Source of the DNA: Chloroflexi bacterium RBG_13_51_18 | GTDB taxonomy: Bacteria; Chloroflexota; Dehalococcoidia; Dehalococcoidales; RBG-16-60-22 | DNA: 21,955 bases | Assembly: GCA_001796495.1 (NCBI GenBank) | Contig: MGMR01000090.1 | Span: 1-21,955 of the forward strand | Reading direction: 5' to 3' | Shown: in pieces, positions 6,918 to 14,449 of the stretch | Position numbering within the stretch: the first letter of the stretch is position 1 | How the letters are laid out: each line of letters begins with the position of its first letter | Notes under the pieces: generated by a model | What the model was told of the DNA's origin: nothing | What the model saw: only the letters and a program-made list of their open reading frames with translations | The model's database searches: none | Position numbers and translations under genes: made by a program

Positions 6918-8366
6918 TCATTTAGAATTTATATGCCATTCATCAGACTTCCTGCGTCTTCTTAACCTGATAATACTATAAATAACAATACCAAGGAACA
7001 TCCAGCCCAAACCCACCCAGCGACTGTACGGTTCTACCATGAGAATAATAATCCATATGGCGAGAACAGCTAATAGCCCGATGATTGCGGTTATTGGAAT
7101 GTCATATCCCATAATCTTAATATTCCCTTTAAGTCTAAAGGGGCGCGGCATATCCGGTTGTTTGATTCTTAAACCAATTATCGATGCATGGGCAAGCATA
7201 AATGCCAGTAGCGACCCGATGGCATAGAGTGCCCCCATATTAGCGAAAACATCCGCGGCGAAAAAGCCCGGTACTAATAGAACCATAGCAATCAAGCTGA
7301 ATACAATAATAGAAACGTACGGTGTTTTAAATTTGCGGTGCACGCGACTGAATGCCGCCGGGACCAGACCATGAGCGCCTTGCGAAAAAGCCAGCCTGGA
7401 TATGCCGATAAGACCGGCATTGGTAGCAATCAACAATATCGTTCCCGCCAGGATAGCTATCAACGGCTTTAGTACTACTTTTATCACTTCAATAGGAATA
7501 TGGAAGGCGATTCCTGCGACGGGGTCGCGGGCCCATACCGTAGCCAGTTCTTCTACCGGCATAGCCGATAGCGATACCAGGGAAATACCTGCGAAAATAA
7601 CCAGAACGGCGACAATCATCATGATTAATGCCCTGGGAACGCTTTTTTCCGGCTTCTTCGTTTCTTCGGCCATTTGGGACATTGTTTCTATACCTGTATA
7701 AGCGATAGTAGCCAGGGCAATGCCAAAAATCAGGTTCTCTGTCGAAGGCCAGTTATCTATAATGCGCTGGAATATTACTGTAGGATTAAACAAGGTAATA
7801 AAACCGATAACTACCAGAGTAATCTGAGTAAGAATATCTATAACGGTGGCGCTTATATTAAGAAAGGATGTTTCTTTAATACCTATTACGTTGACAACCA
7901 TCAGGAAAAACACTATCCCGATAGATGTAAAAGTACCGATGATTGGTGAAGTCTTAAACGGTTCCCAGAAGAATCCCAGATATGGTGGTATGGTAAAGGC
8001 TGAAATAGAGATAGTAACGATATAACTCAACATTAATGCCCAGCCGGCGATAAATCCGGCCGTATCGCCAAAGGCATGTCGGGCGAAACTCGCCGAGCCG
8101 CCTGATTCCGGAATGGCGGATGTTCCTTCGGCATAGGTCAAAGCGGTAAATATGAAAAGAATCCCGGCAATGCCCAGTGCTACCGGCGTAGCCCCCCCCG
8201 CCACCAAGGCGACAATTCCCAGGGCGTAATAAATCGATGAGCCGACATTTCCGTAACCGGCGCTGAATACGGCAGAAATACCCAGAACTCTTCTTAGGTG
8301 AAACCTGCTTATCCTGCGGGGCCGGAAAACCCGGTCACCGGGTTTGAGATTCCTATTATCAGGCAT
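6918..8366 (-). CDS. APC-superfamily amino acid/cation permease
   Basis: A highly hydrophobic protein of 482 residues from the ATG at 8366; an in-frame TTG at 8375 would add three residues. It has about twelve membrane segments. The first carries the APC-type unwound helix GNVGSSIYYALG, followed by AEGTSAIPESGGSASFARHAFGD, which is typical of amino acid-polyamine-organocation transporters. AYTGIETMSQMAEETKKPEKSVPRA (middle) is the conserved APC helix 6 and following loop. A cluster of arginines and lysines ends the protein (RLRRRRKS). The substrate cannot be read from sequence. Because the operon continues with Usp and RCK genes, a cation (K+) substrate as in KimA-type APC carriers is worth considering alongside amino acids. 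Neither possible start has a clear Shine-Dalgarno. Confidence 0.88.
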   Translation of the reverse strand: MPDNRNLKPGDRVFRPRRISRFHLRRVLGISAVFSAGYGNVGSSIYYALGIVALVAGGATPVALGIAGILFIFTALTYAEGTSAIPESGGSASFARHAFGDTAGFIAGWALMLSYIVTISISAFTIPPYLGFFWEPFKTSPIIGTFTSIGIVFFLMVVNVIGIKETSFLNISATVIDILTQITLVVIGFITLFNPTVIFQRIIDNWPSTENLIFGIALATIAYTGIETMSQMAEETKKPEKSVPRALIMMIVAVLVIFAGISLVSLSAMPVEELATVWARDPVAGIAFHIPIEVIKVVLKPLIAILAGTILLIATNAGLIGISRLAFSQGAHGLVPAAFSRVHRKFKTPYVSIIVFSLIAMVLLVPGFFAADVFANMGALYAIGSLLAFMLAHASIIGLRIKQPDMPRPFRLKGNIKIMGYDIPITAIIGLLAVLAIWIIILMVEPYSRWVGLGWMFLGIVIYSIIRLRRRRKSDEWHINSK

Positions 8367-8383
8367 ATTTCGCAACTAAACCA

Positions 8384-8412
8384 ATTATAGTATTTTAACA
8401 CAAATAACTTAA
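8384..8412 (-). promoter_or_regulatory. Possible promoter of the permease-Usp-RCK operon
   Basis: On the minus strand TATAAT (8389-8384) is preceded at 17 bases by TTAAGT (8412-8407), a weak -35 box. Transcription would start about 10 bases before the ATG at 8366, leaving almost no leader. The region is AT-rich, so a chance -10 match is possible. Low confidence. Confidence 0.3.
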
Positions 8413-8480
8413 AAATAAATACATATATTCTTCGAACACGATATAATCCTAAACAATGAATTTATTATTACTTTTTATTC

Positions 8481-8509
8481 TTGACAATCGCATTCATGTA
8501 GTATATTAT
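8481..8509 (+). promoter_or_regulatory. Upstream promoter P1 of the HTH regulator
   Basis: TTGACA (8481-8486) and TATTAT (8504-8509) are separated by exactly 17 bases, a near-consensus sigma-70-type promoter. It reads toward the HTH gene and lies 59 bases upstream of a second, perfect promoter. Confidence 0.6.
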
Positions 8510-8539
8510 CCAAACTAGAAATAGGTTCATTATTCCTAC

Positions 8540-8568
8540 TTGACATTTGTATTATTTGTTTCTATAAT
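8540..8568 (+). promoter_or_regulatory. Perfect consensus promoter P2 of the HTH regulator
   Basis: TTGACA (8540-8545), a 17-base spacer and TATAAT (8563-8568) match the sigma-70 consensus at all twelve positions. The TTG at 8540 opens an in-frame reading frame but is the -35 box, so it should not be taken as the gene start. Transcription is expected near 8575, inside the palindrome at 8566-8587. Confidence 0.8.
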
Positions 8569-8587
8569 ATTGCCAATTGGCAATATT
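8566..8587 (+). promoter_or_regulatory. 22-bp perfect palindrome, probable operator
   Basis: Positions 8566-8587 form an uninterrupted perfect palindrome centred between 8576 and 8577, with core TTGCCAATTGGCAA. It overlaps the end of the -10 box and the expected transcription start and ends nine bases before the HTH start codon. A dimeric repressor bound here would block the promoter, so autorepression by the HTH protein is the simplest reading (inferred). As RNA it could also form a hairpin, but with no real loop a DNA site is likelier. Confidence 0.65.
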
Positions 8588-8596
8588 TTTTTATCT

Positions 8597-8845
8597 ATGA
8601 TTATCAAAACAAGAGTCTTCGAAATGGCAGATGGCAAGTACCAGAACATGTCTGATTTAGCACGGGCAATGGGAATATCGGTAAGCCAGGTGTACCGTGT
8701 GCGGGAAGGGAAACGGGGTATAAACGAGAAATTTATCATCGGCGCAAAGATGGCTTTCCCGGAACATAGACTCGATGAACTCTTTTATTTTCAGTCAGAA
8801 CAGTCTTCAAGCAACTATGTAAAATCTTCGACATCTACCGCATGA
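8597..8845 (+). CDS. Small helix-turn-helix regulator
   Basis: An 82-residue protein starting MIIKTRVFEMADGKYQ. Residues about 17-40 (MSDLARAMGISVSQVYRVREGKRG) form a clear helix-turn-helix like those of Xre/Cro-type or sigma region-4-like domains; the rest (INEKFIIGAKMAFPEHRLDELFYF) packs as a short C-terminal helix pair. The last twenty or so residues are polar and unstructured. I chose ATG 8597 because the longer TTG-initiated frame (8540) starts in the -35 box and would translate the palindrome. No Shine-Dalgarno precedes 8597; ATG at 8624 is an alternative but would cut the conserved N-terminus. I recall similar small proteins in Dehalococcoidia genomes. Target genes are unknown; the palindrome in its own promoter suggests autoregulation. 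It converges on def. Confidence 0.78.
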   Translation: MIIKTRVFEMADGKYQNMSDLARAMGISVSQVYRVREGKRGINEKFIIGAKMAFPEHRLDELFYFQSEQSSSNYVKSSTSTA

Positions 8846-8863
8846 CCGATATCACCTGAATAT

Positions 8864-9391
8864 TCACGATACTTTATTTTCGGAGTCTTCCGCTGTTTGG
8901 CTTTGAGCTTCAATATCTTCTGGCTCTATTTTACGCAGTGAATCCATGTTTTCCATGCGGTCGATATATAGAGTCCCGTTAAGATGGTCAATTTCATGTT
9001 CAAGCGCCTGCGAAAGCAGCCCTTCCGCCTTAATACGGATTTCCATCCCTTTTATATCCAATCCTTTGACCGTTACCGATTCCGCCCTGTATAACTCGCC
9101 GATGTATCCCGGGATGCTCAAACAGCCTTCGTTTACCAGCCTTTTCCCCTTACGCCTTACGATTTCACCGTTAATCAGGATTATATCTTCCTCTTCAGGA
9201 ATACCGATAACGGTTACCCGCAAAGAAACGCCGACCTGCGGCGCCGCCAGTCCTACCCGCCCGGGGGTGGCGTGCAGCGTTTCGCGCATATTGGCGATTA
9301 ACTTTTTAATGGACTTATCGATACCGCTGACCTGTTTGGTCTTCTGCCTCAGTATGGGGTCGGGTATCGTTCTTATAGTTAGTATAGCCAT
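8864..9391 (-). CDS. def: Peptide deformylase
   Basis: Peptide deformylase removes the formyl group from the N-terminal methionine of new proteins. All three active-site motifs are present in the 175-residue protein: VGLAAPQVG (motif 1), EGCLSIPG with the metal-binding Cys (motif 2) and LEHEIDHLNG with the two metal-binding His and the catalytic Glu (motif 3). After motif 3 it has a polar tail of about 40 residues (SLRKIEPEDIEAQSQTAEDSENKVS at its end, in part), mildly acidic. The start ATG has AAGG eight bases upstream. It follows priA by 42 bases on the same strand and is probably the last gene of the moaB-trmD-rplS-priA-def run. Confidence 0.96.
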   Translation of the reverse strand: MAILTIRTIPDPILRQKTKQVSGIDKSIKKLIANMRETLHATPGRVGLAAPQVGVSLRVTVIGIPEEEDIILINGEIVRRKGKRLVNEGCLSIPGYIGELYRAESVTVKGLDIKGMEIRIKAEGLLSQALEHEIDHLNGTLYIDRMENMDSLRKIEPEDIEAQSQTAEDSENKVS

Positions 9392-9433
9392 CTTTTTTAC
9401 CTTATATATAAATAGGTATGTCCTTATTCTAGT

Positions 9434-11845
9434 TTACTGAATGAGGCTCATCGGGTCAATATCTATTGTCCAGCCGTTGGGAAAAGCCAGCGGCGATAAA
9501 AAAGCTGAAAGGTTCTGACCACGCAGTATCAGCTGCCAGCGGTACCTGCCCCTCAAACGATGTATGAAGGCGGGCGCAGGACCGATGATACTTAAACCCC
9601 CTATTCCCCTTGCCCTGCCCTCTTCAAGAAGTATTTGCTTTAACTTCTCCGTTTCACGCTGGCAGATAGCATCGTTGGTATAGGTGAAGGTCAACCGGGC
9701 TAGCTGTGTGAAGGGTGGATTGTGCAATTGCCGTCGATATTCAATCTCCCGGGCATAAAAAGTAGTATAGTCATGATGAGCGGCCGCCTGGACAGCATAG
9801 TTCTCCGGAGCAAAGGTCTGGATAATTACCTTACCGCCGGCTGGACCCCGCCCCGCCCTGCCGGCAACCTGGCTCAATAATTGAAAAGTCCTCTCGCCGG
9901 CGCGGAAGTCCGGGAGGTTAAGACTGGTATCGGCGTTGACCACCCCCACCAGCGTCACCGATGGTATATCCAGTCCCTTGGCCACCATTTGTGTGCCGAT
10001 GAGTATTTCCGCCTCACGACTGCGGAATTTGCGTAATATGTCCTCGTTGGATGTCCTGCCGGTAGTCGCATCACTGTCCCAGCGCAGCTGCCGCGCCCGT
10101 GGAAAAGCGTATTTTACCTCCTGCTCCAGTTTTTGCGTGCCGGCTCCCAGGAACTTTAATTGCAGATTGGAGCAATTGGGACATGCCTTAGGAACCGGTC
10201 TCCTATAGTTGCACTGGTGGCATGTCAGGACATCGTCGTCGATATGGTGCGATAGCGGCACTTCACAGCGCCGGCAGCGCAGTACATACCCGCACCGCCT
10301 GCATTGTATATAATACGACCCGCCTCTACGATTTAGGAACAAAATCACCTGCCCCCTGGCGGCTACCGCCTGATGGATAGATTTCTCCAGAGAGTTACTA
10401 AAAATACTGCGGTTTCCTGTTTTAAGCTCCTCTCTCATATCCACTACTTCTACCTGCGGTAAAGCCACCCCGACACTGGGCACAACCCGCTGCGGCAGTT
10501 CTAGTAGCCTGTACTTACCGCTTTTCGCTTGATAATACGTTTCCACATCCGGCGTGGCGCTGCCGAGGACAACTACTGCCCCGGTCAATTCCGCCAGTTT
10601 AATAGCCGCCTCCCGCGCGTGGTAATGCGGCGAATTATCCTGCTTATAGGTCCATTCATGTTCTTCATCGATGATTATCAGCCCGAGGCCCGGCTGGGGG
10701 GCGAAAACAGCGCTACGCGACCCGATGACAACATCACATTCTCCGTTCCTGATACGACGCCATTCATCGAACTGCTCCCCCATCGTTAGCTTGCTGTGCA
10801 GCACACCGACACGCCTTGGAAAACGCGAGGCAAATCGCTCTATAGTCTGCGGGGTCAGGGCAATTTCCGGTACTAAAACAATGCCTCTCTTCCCCTGCTT
10901 CAATGCCTCGGTCAGCGACTGCAGATATATCTCGGTCTTGCCACTGCCCGTGACGCCGTAAAGCAGAAAAACCCTCGGCGAAACAGTTTCACCGCCAGTG
11001 GCCAGTTCTAATTTTATAGCCTCGAAGGCCGCCTGTTGGTCTTCAGTGAGATTCAGGGGAGAAGAAGGAGTAATATTTTCATAGGAAATGGGCTCCCGCC
11101 TGACTTCTCTCGTGTCAAAGGTAATCAGACTGCGGCGGGCCAGCGCATCAGCAACGGATTTACTGCACCCGGTCTTTTTCCTTGCCTCCATCCAGCGTAC
11201 TGGTTGTGACTGCTTTTTAAAAAAATCATAAAGCGTCGACTGCTTTGATGATAACTTAATCTCATCCCCACGGCTCTCTACCAGGCTAATGTATAGTTCC
11301 GTTTTCGGCTTCATCCTGACCGGGGCAAGCTCATAGCTCCTGTTAATCAGCCCCTGCCTGACCATCTGCAGAATAACTGCTCCGGCTCTTTTCTTGCCCA
11401 ACACCTTCTCGACTTGCCTTAGCCCGACACTGCCCTTTTCCACAGAAAGCGCCATAACCTTTTTCTGCTCTTCATTAAGGGAATCAATATCGATATCCGG
11501 ATTTACCGGACTGATGAAGGTCAGGGCTTTCCGCTCGAAGGCCGGCGGGAGCATCAAGGCCACCGCGCTGAAAACCGGCGCCAGGTAATAATCACTTATC
11601 CAGCGTGCCAGCTGAATCTGGTATTTAGACAAAATGGGTGAGGTTTCGATAGTGCCGAGGATTTCCCGGGTGTCCTCTACTGCGGGCAATGGAGTGACTT
11701 CAAGGACAACACCCTGGAGGACTTTTTCTCCAAAGGGGACTATAACTGCCTGTCCAACGCCGACATCCAATCCGGGGGGAATAGCGTAGCTGAAAGTCCG
11801 ACGCTGGGCTGCCGGCGAATTGACACTTACCTCAGCGTATCTCAT
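9434..11845 (-). CDS. priA: Primosomal protein PriA (replication restart helicase)
   Basis: PriA recognises stalled or collapsed replication forks and reloads the replisome. The 803-residue protein is complete. It has an N-terminal 3'-DNA-binding domain (about 1-105), a winged-helix region (to about 190-240), helicase lobe 1 with Walker A YGVTGSGKTEIY (near 300) and Walker B IIIDEEHEW (near 395). Eight cysteines as CRRC-CRRC-CHQC-CPNC (about 512-560) bind two zinc ions. Helicase lobe 2 carries ILIGTQMVAKGLD and QVAGRAGRGPAGG, and a C-terminal domain follows. The DNA for residues 1 to about 190 is repeated perfectly just upstream. The start codon overlaps the end of the truncated duplicate by 14 bases. 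The upstream GAGAG six bases before ATG comes from the duplication junction and can still serve as a ribosome site. Confidence 0.96.
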   Translation of the reverse strand: MRYAEVSVNSPAAQRRTFSYAIPPGLDVGVGQAVIVPFGEKVLQGVVLEVTPLPAVEDTREILGTIETSPILSKYQIQLARWISDYYLAPVFSAVALMLPPAFERKALTFISPVNPDIDIDSLNEEQKKVMALSVEKGSVGLRQVEKVLGKKRAGAVILQMVRQGLINRSYELAPVRMKPKTELYISLVESRGDEIKLSSKQSTLYDFFKKQSQPVRWMEARKKTGCSKSVADALARRSLITFDTREVRREPISYENITPSSPLNLTEDQQAAFEAIKLELATGGETVSPRVFLLYGVTGSGKTEIYLQSLTEALKQGKRGIVLVPEIALTPQTIERFASRFPRRVGVLHSKLTMGEQFDEWRRIRNGECDVVIGSRSAVFAPQPGLGLIIIDEEHEWTYKQDNSPHYHAREAAIKLAELTGAVVVLGSATPDVETYYQAKSGKYRLLELPQRVVPSVGVALPQVEVVDMREELKTGNRSIFSNSLEKSIHQAVAARGQVILFLNRRGGSYYIQCRRCGYVLRCRRCEVPLSHHIDDDVLTCHQCNYRRPVPKACPNCSNLQLKFLGAGTQKLEQEVKYAFPRARQLRWDSDATTGRTSNEDILRKFRSREAEILIGTQMVAKGLDIPSVTLVGVVNADTSLNLPDFRAGERTFQLLSQVAGRAGRGPAGGKVIIQTFAPENYAVQAAAHHDYTTFYAREIEYRRQLHNPPFTQLARLTFTYTNDAICQRETEKLKQILLEEGRARGIGGLSIIGPAPAFIHRLRGRYRWQLILRGQNLSAFLSPLAFPNGWTIDIDPMSLIQ

Positions 11846-11853
11846 CCCAGACT
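11274..11853. repeat. 580-bp direct tandem repeat, copy A (inside intact priA)
   Basis: Bases 11274-11853 are repeated without any mismatch that I can find at 11854-12433. Copy A covers the first ~190 codons of the intact priA plus eight bases upstream of its ATG. The flanks differ immediately outside the match (11273 G versus 11853 T; 11855 T versus 12435 C). The ten bases ATCTCATCCC occur at 11259-11268, 11839-11848 and 12419-12428, in register with the 580-bp period. Confidence 0.97.
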
Positions 11854-12425
11854 CTCTCTACCAGGCTAATGTATAGTTCCGTTTTCGGCTTCATCCTGAC
11901 CGGGGCAAGCTCATAGCTCCTGTTAATCAGCCCCTGCCTGACCATCTGCAGAATAACTGCTCCGGCTCTTTTCTTGCCCAACACCTTCTCGACTTGCCTT
12001 AGCCCGACACTGCCCTTTTCCACAGAAAGCGCCATAACCTTTTTCTGCTCTTCATTAAGGGAATCAATATCGATATCCGGATTTACCGGACTGATGAAGG
12101 TCAGGGCTTTCCGCTCGAAGGCCGGCGGGAGCATCAAGGCCACCGCGCTGAAAACCGGCGCCAGGTAATAATCACTTATCCAGCGTGCCAGCTGAATCTG
12201 GTATTTAGACAAAATGGGTGAGGTTTCGATAGTGCCGAGGATTTCCCGGGTGTCCTCTACTGCGGGCAATGGAGTGACTTCAAGGACAACACCCTGGAGG
12301 ACTTTTTCTCCAAAGGGGACTATAACTGCCTGTCCAACGCCGACATCCAATCCGGGGGGAATAGCGTAGCTGAAAGTCCGACGCTGGGCTGCCGGCGAAT
12401 TGACACTTACCTCAGCGTATCTCAT
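11832..12425 (-). pseudogene. Truncated priA duplicate (N-terminal DNA-binding part only)
   Basis: This 197-codon frame is identical to PriA over about the first 190 residues (through ELYISLVE) and then crosses the repeat junction, adds RVWDEIR and stops at TGA 11834-11832. It contains the 3'-DNA-binding domain and part of the winged helix but no helicase, zinc or C-terminal domains, so it cannot do PriA's job. If translated it might bind fork DNA. It has the better Shine-Dalgarno (GGAG, six bases before ATG) and overlaps the start of the intact priA by 14 bases, an arrangement that would couple translation of the two. It lies 56 bases after rplS. Confidence 0.85.
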
Positions 12426-12433
12426 CCCAGACT
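11854..12433. repeat. 580-bp direct tandem repeat, copy B (extra priA 5' end)
   Basis: Head-to-tail second copy, identical to 11274-11853. Its outer end (12419-12434) keeps what looks like the ancestral upstream context of priA, with GGAG six bases before the ATG at 12425. Perfect identity means the duplication is very recent or is an assembly artefact; sequence alone cannot decide. Confidence 0.97.
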
Positions 12434-12481
12434 CCAGAGGATATTCAGATTTTTACCCAGCAAAATGGAAATATCTATCTT

Positions 12482-13147
12482 TTATGTTTCAGGATTTTCT
12501 TCTTTATTATCTTCAGCGGGCTCAGCGGGTTCTTCCGCGGCTTCTTCCTTTTTCATTTCCGCCGCTTTTTCTTCAGGCCTTTCAGCAGCAGCTTCTGTTT
12601 TCTCCATGACAGGAGTTTTTTCTTCCGGCTTCTCGGCAACGGCTTCTTTCTTCTCTATCTTTGGCTTTTCCGTCGCTTTTTCCGCTGCCTCTTTTTCTGC
12701 GGCCGCAGCTTCTGCCGCTGCAACCGCCGCCTCGTCCATGATAGGCTCGATAACCTCTTCAGGCTGCTCCTGCAGCAATTCCTCGCCTACCTGCTTGGCT
12801 TTCCTCTCAACACGCTTTATCTTGCGCCGGGCTTCTTTGCCGCTAAGTCCGCGCAAATAGTATAGTCTTGACCGGCGTACTTTTCCCTGCCGTACGACTT
12901 CTACTTTTTCCACGAGCGGTGAATTCATCGGGAAAGTACGCTCTACGCCGATACCGAAGGCAATATGCCTCACCGTATATCCGGCGCCATTGCCGCCATG
13001 TTTTATTTTTATAACGACGCCCTGGAAAACCTGGATCCTTTCCTTATCGCCTTCGACTATCTTCGTGCTGACGCGCACGGTATCGCCGGGGGCAAAATCA
13101 GGAATTTTTACATTCTTTTTAGTGTCTATGAGTGATGAAACATCCAT
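12482..13147 (-). CDS. rplS: Ribosomal protein L19 with long charged C-terminal tail
   Basis: L19 sits at the 30S-50S interface of the ribosome. Residues 1 to about 113 match the family: IPDFAPGDTVRVSTKIVEG, RIQVFQGVVIKIKHGG, YTVRHIAFGIGVERTFP and KVRRSRLYYLRGLSGKEAR. Bacterial L19 normally stops at about 115 residues; here a tail of about 105 residues rich in Ala, Glu, Lys and Pro follows, low in complexity and net acidic. Two near-repeats occur in it, AEKPEEKTPVMEKTEAA and AERPEEKAAEMKKEEAA. The frame through the tail is uninterrupted, and its stop lies well before priA. The gene starts one base after the trmD stop, so the two are coupled as in most bacteria. Confidence 0.95.
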   Translation of the reverse strand: MDVSSLIDTKKNVKIPDFAPGDTVRVSTKIVEGDKERIQVFQGVVIKIKHGGNGAGYTVRHIAFGIGVERTFPMNSPLVEKVEVVRQGKVRRSRLYYLRGLSGKEARRKIKRVERKAKQVGEELLQEQPEEVIEPIMDEAAVAAAEAAAAEKEAAEKATEKPKIEKKEAVAEKPEEKTPVMEKTEAAAERPEEKAAEMKKEEAAEEPAEPAEDNKEENPET

Positions 13148-13148
13148 G

Positions 13149-13919
13149 TCAAGACTCCCTATCTATGTGGATTTTATTATCTTTATCCATCATTCGTTTT
13201 ACCAGTTTTTTATCTTCCAGCCCTAATTCCGCATTATCCAGTAGTTCCGGGCGGTTTTCTAATGTCCGTTTGATTATCTGCTCCCGCCGCCACTTAGCAA
13301 TACGGGCATGATTTCCGGAGAGTAATATTTCCGGCACCTTCCATCCCTGGTAGTCTGCCGGCCGCGTGTACTGGGGATATTCCAGCAGTCCCCTGGCGTG
13401 AGAATCCTCTAAAGGCGATTCTTCCGAGCCCAGCACGCCCGGCACCAGCCGCAACACGGCATCAGCCACTACCATGGCCGGTAGTTCTCCGCCGGTTATA
13501 ACATAGTCGCCTATACTTATCGTGTCGGTAGCCAAGTGCTCGGCAACCCTCTCATCGACTCCTTCATAATGTCCGCATATCAGAACGATATGCGATTGCT
13601 GCGCCAGCTCCTGGGCAATTTTATGTGAAAACAGCCTGCCCTGCGGCGATAGCATAATTACCGGCAGGTTGGCTTCTTTATCTTTTAAGCCCGATTTAAT
13701 AGCTGCCACCGCCTCAAAGATGGGTTCCGGCTTCATGACCATACCAGCACCGCCGCCATAGGGATAGTCATCAGTAGTATGGTGCTTATCATGTGCATAG
13801 TCACGGATATTAACCGGGTTGATGTTTACCAGCCCGTTGTCTATAGCCCGCTTGAATATTCCGAAGCCGAACGTTGCTTCGAACATCTGCGGGAATATGG
13901 TAAGAATATCGATACGCAT
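13149..13919 (-). CDS. trmD: tRNA (guanine-37-N1)-methyltransferase
   Basis: TrmD methylates G37 next to the anticodon and prevents frameshifting. The 256-residue protein is of SPOUT type with the knotted SAM site: GGGAGMVMKPEPIF, IMLSPQGRLF, LICGHYEGVDERV and SIGDYVITGGELPAMVVADAV are all present, as is the C-terminal DNA-binding-like region ending KKLVKRMM. The conserved family start is MRIDILTIFPQMF, so I chose ATG 13919; an upstream ATG at 13940 would lie inside moaB. With this start the moaB stop is four bases upstream. The usual upstream neighbours rpsP and rimM are absent. Confidence 0.96.
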   Translation of the reverse strand: MRIDILTIFPQMFEATFGFGIFKRAIDNGLVNINPVNIRDYAHDKHHTTDDYPYGGGAGMVMKPEPIFEAVAAIKSGLKDKEANLPVIMLSPQGRLFSHKIAQELAQQSHIVLICGHYEGVDERVAEHLATDTISIGDYVITGGELPAMVVADAVLRLVPGVLGSEESPLEDSHARGLLEYPQYTRPADYQGWKVPEILLSGNHARIAKWRREQIIKRTLENRPELLDNAELGLEDKKLVKRMMDKDNKIHIDRES

Positions 13920-13923
13920 TTTT

Positions 13924-14430
13924 CTAATGTATCCCTGCATCCTGAAGAGAATGCTCCGTTACTTCTCCCTTGATTATCTCAACCGCGTGCGGTATTGCCG
14001 GTGCTATTACATCAAGACATTCCTGCACCGCTCTAGGGCTTCCCGGCAGGTTGATTATCAGGCAATTGCCCCGCTGCCCGGCTACCCCCCGACTCAACAT
14101 TGCCGTCGGTGTTTTTTCCAGCGACTTCACCCGCATCGCCTCGGCGAAACCTGGCACAACTCTGTCAACGACTGATAGAGTTGCCTCGGGGGTAACGTCT
14201 CTTTTACTTAATCCGGTCCCTCCCGTTGTCAGGATAACATCGATTTTCCCGCTATCCGCCCAACCGGATAGAGTGGCGGCGATAATGTCTTTCTCATCCG
14301 GAACGACTTCATATTTCAAAACCTTGCCGTTCACTAAAGAAGCCGCATCACGGATAACCTCACCGCTTTTATCCTGCCGCTGCCCTTTAGAACCTTTATC
14401 ACTGATGGTAAGTATGCCTATATTTATCAT
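13924..14430 (-). CDS. moaB: MoaB/Mog-type molybdopterin adenylyltransferase
   Basis: This family adenylates molybdopterin before molybdenum insertion. The protein (168 residues from ATG 14430) shows INIGILTISDKGSKG at the N-terminus, VLTTGGTGLSKRDVTPEAT (the TGGTG nucleotide-binding loop) and CLIINLPGSPRAVQECLDVIAPAIPHAVEI near the C-terminus, all hallmarks of MoaB/Mog. Whether it is MoaB or Mog by function cannot be told. A GTG at 14442 would add four residues and lies about one base from the expected transcription start. It precedes trmD by four bases, so a cofactor gene heads an operon of translation and replication genes. Confidence 0.93.
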   Translation of the reverse strand: MINIGILTISDKGSKGQRQDKSGEVIRDAASLVNGKVLKYEVVPDEKDIIAATLSGWADSGKIDVILTTGGTGLSKRDVTPEATLSVVDRVVPGFAEAMRVKSLEKTPTAMLSRGVAGQRGNCLIINLPGSPRAVQECLDVIAPAIPHAVEIIKGEVTEHSLQDAGIH

Positions 14431-14449
14431 CGCTGTATTCACAAAACAA

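Noticed and set aside
8540..8596. TTG-initiated N-terminal extension of the HTH gene
   Set aside because: The TTG is the first half of a perfect -35 box, and the extension would encode a hydrophobic stretch across the -10 box and the palindrome; ATG 8597 starts at the conserved region.
11854..12433. Mobile element or phage insertion causing the priA repeat
   Set aside because: The repeated unit contains only priA sequence and a few upstream bases; there is no transposase, no terminal inverted repeat and no target-site duplication.
13920..13940. Upstream ATG start for trmD
   Set aside because: It would overlap the end of moaB, and the TrmD family begins at the MRIDILTIFPQMF sequence encoded from 13919.
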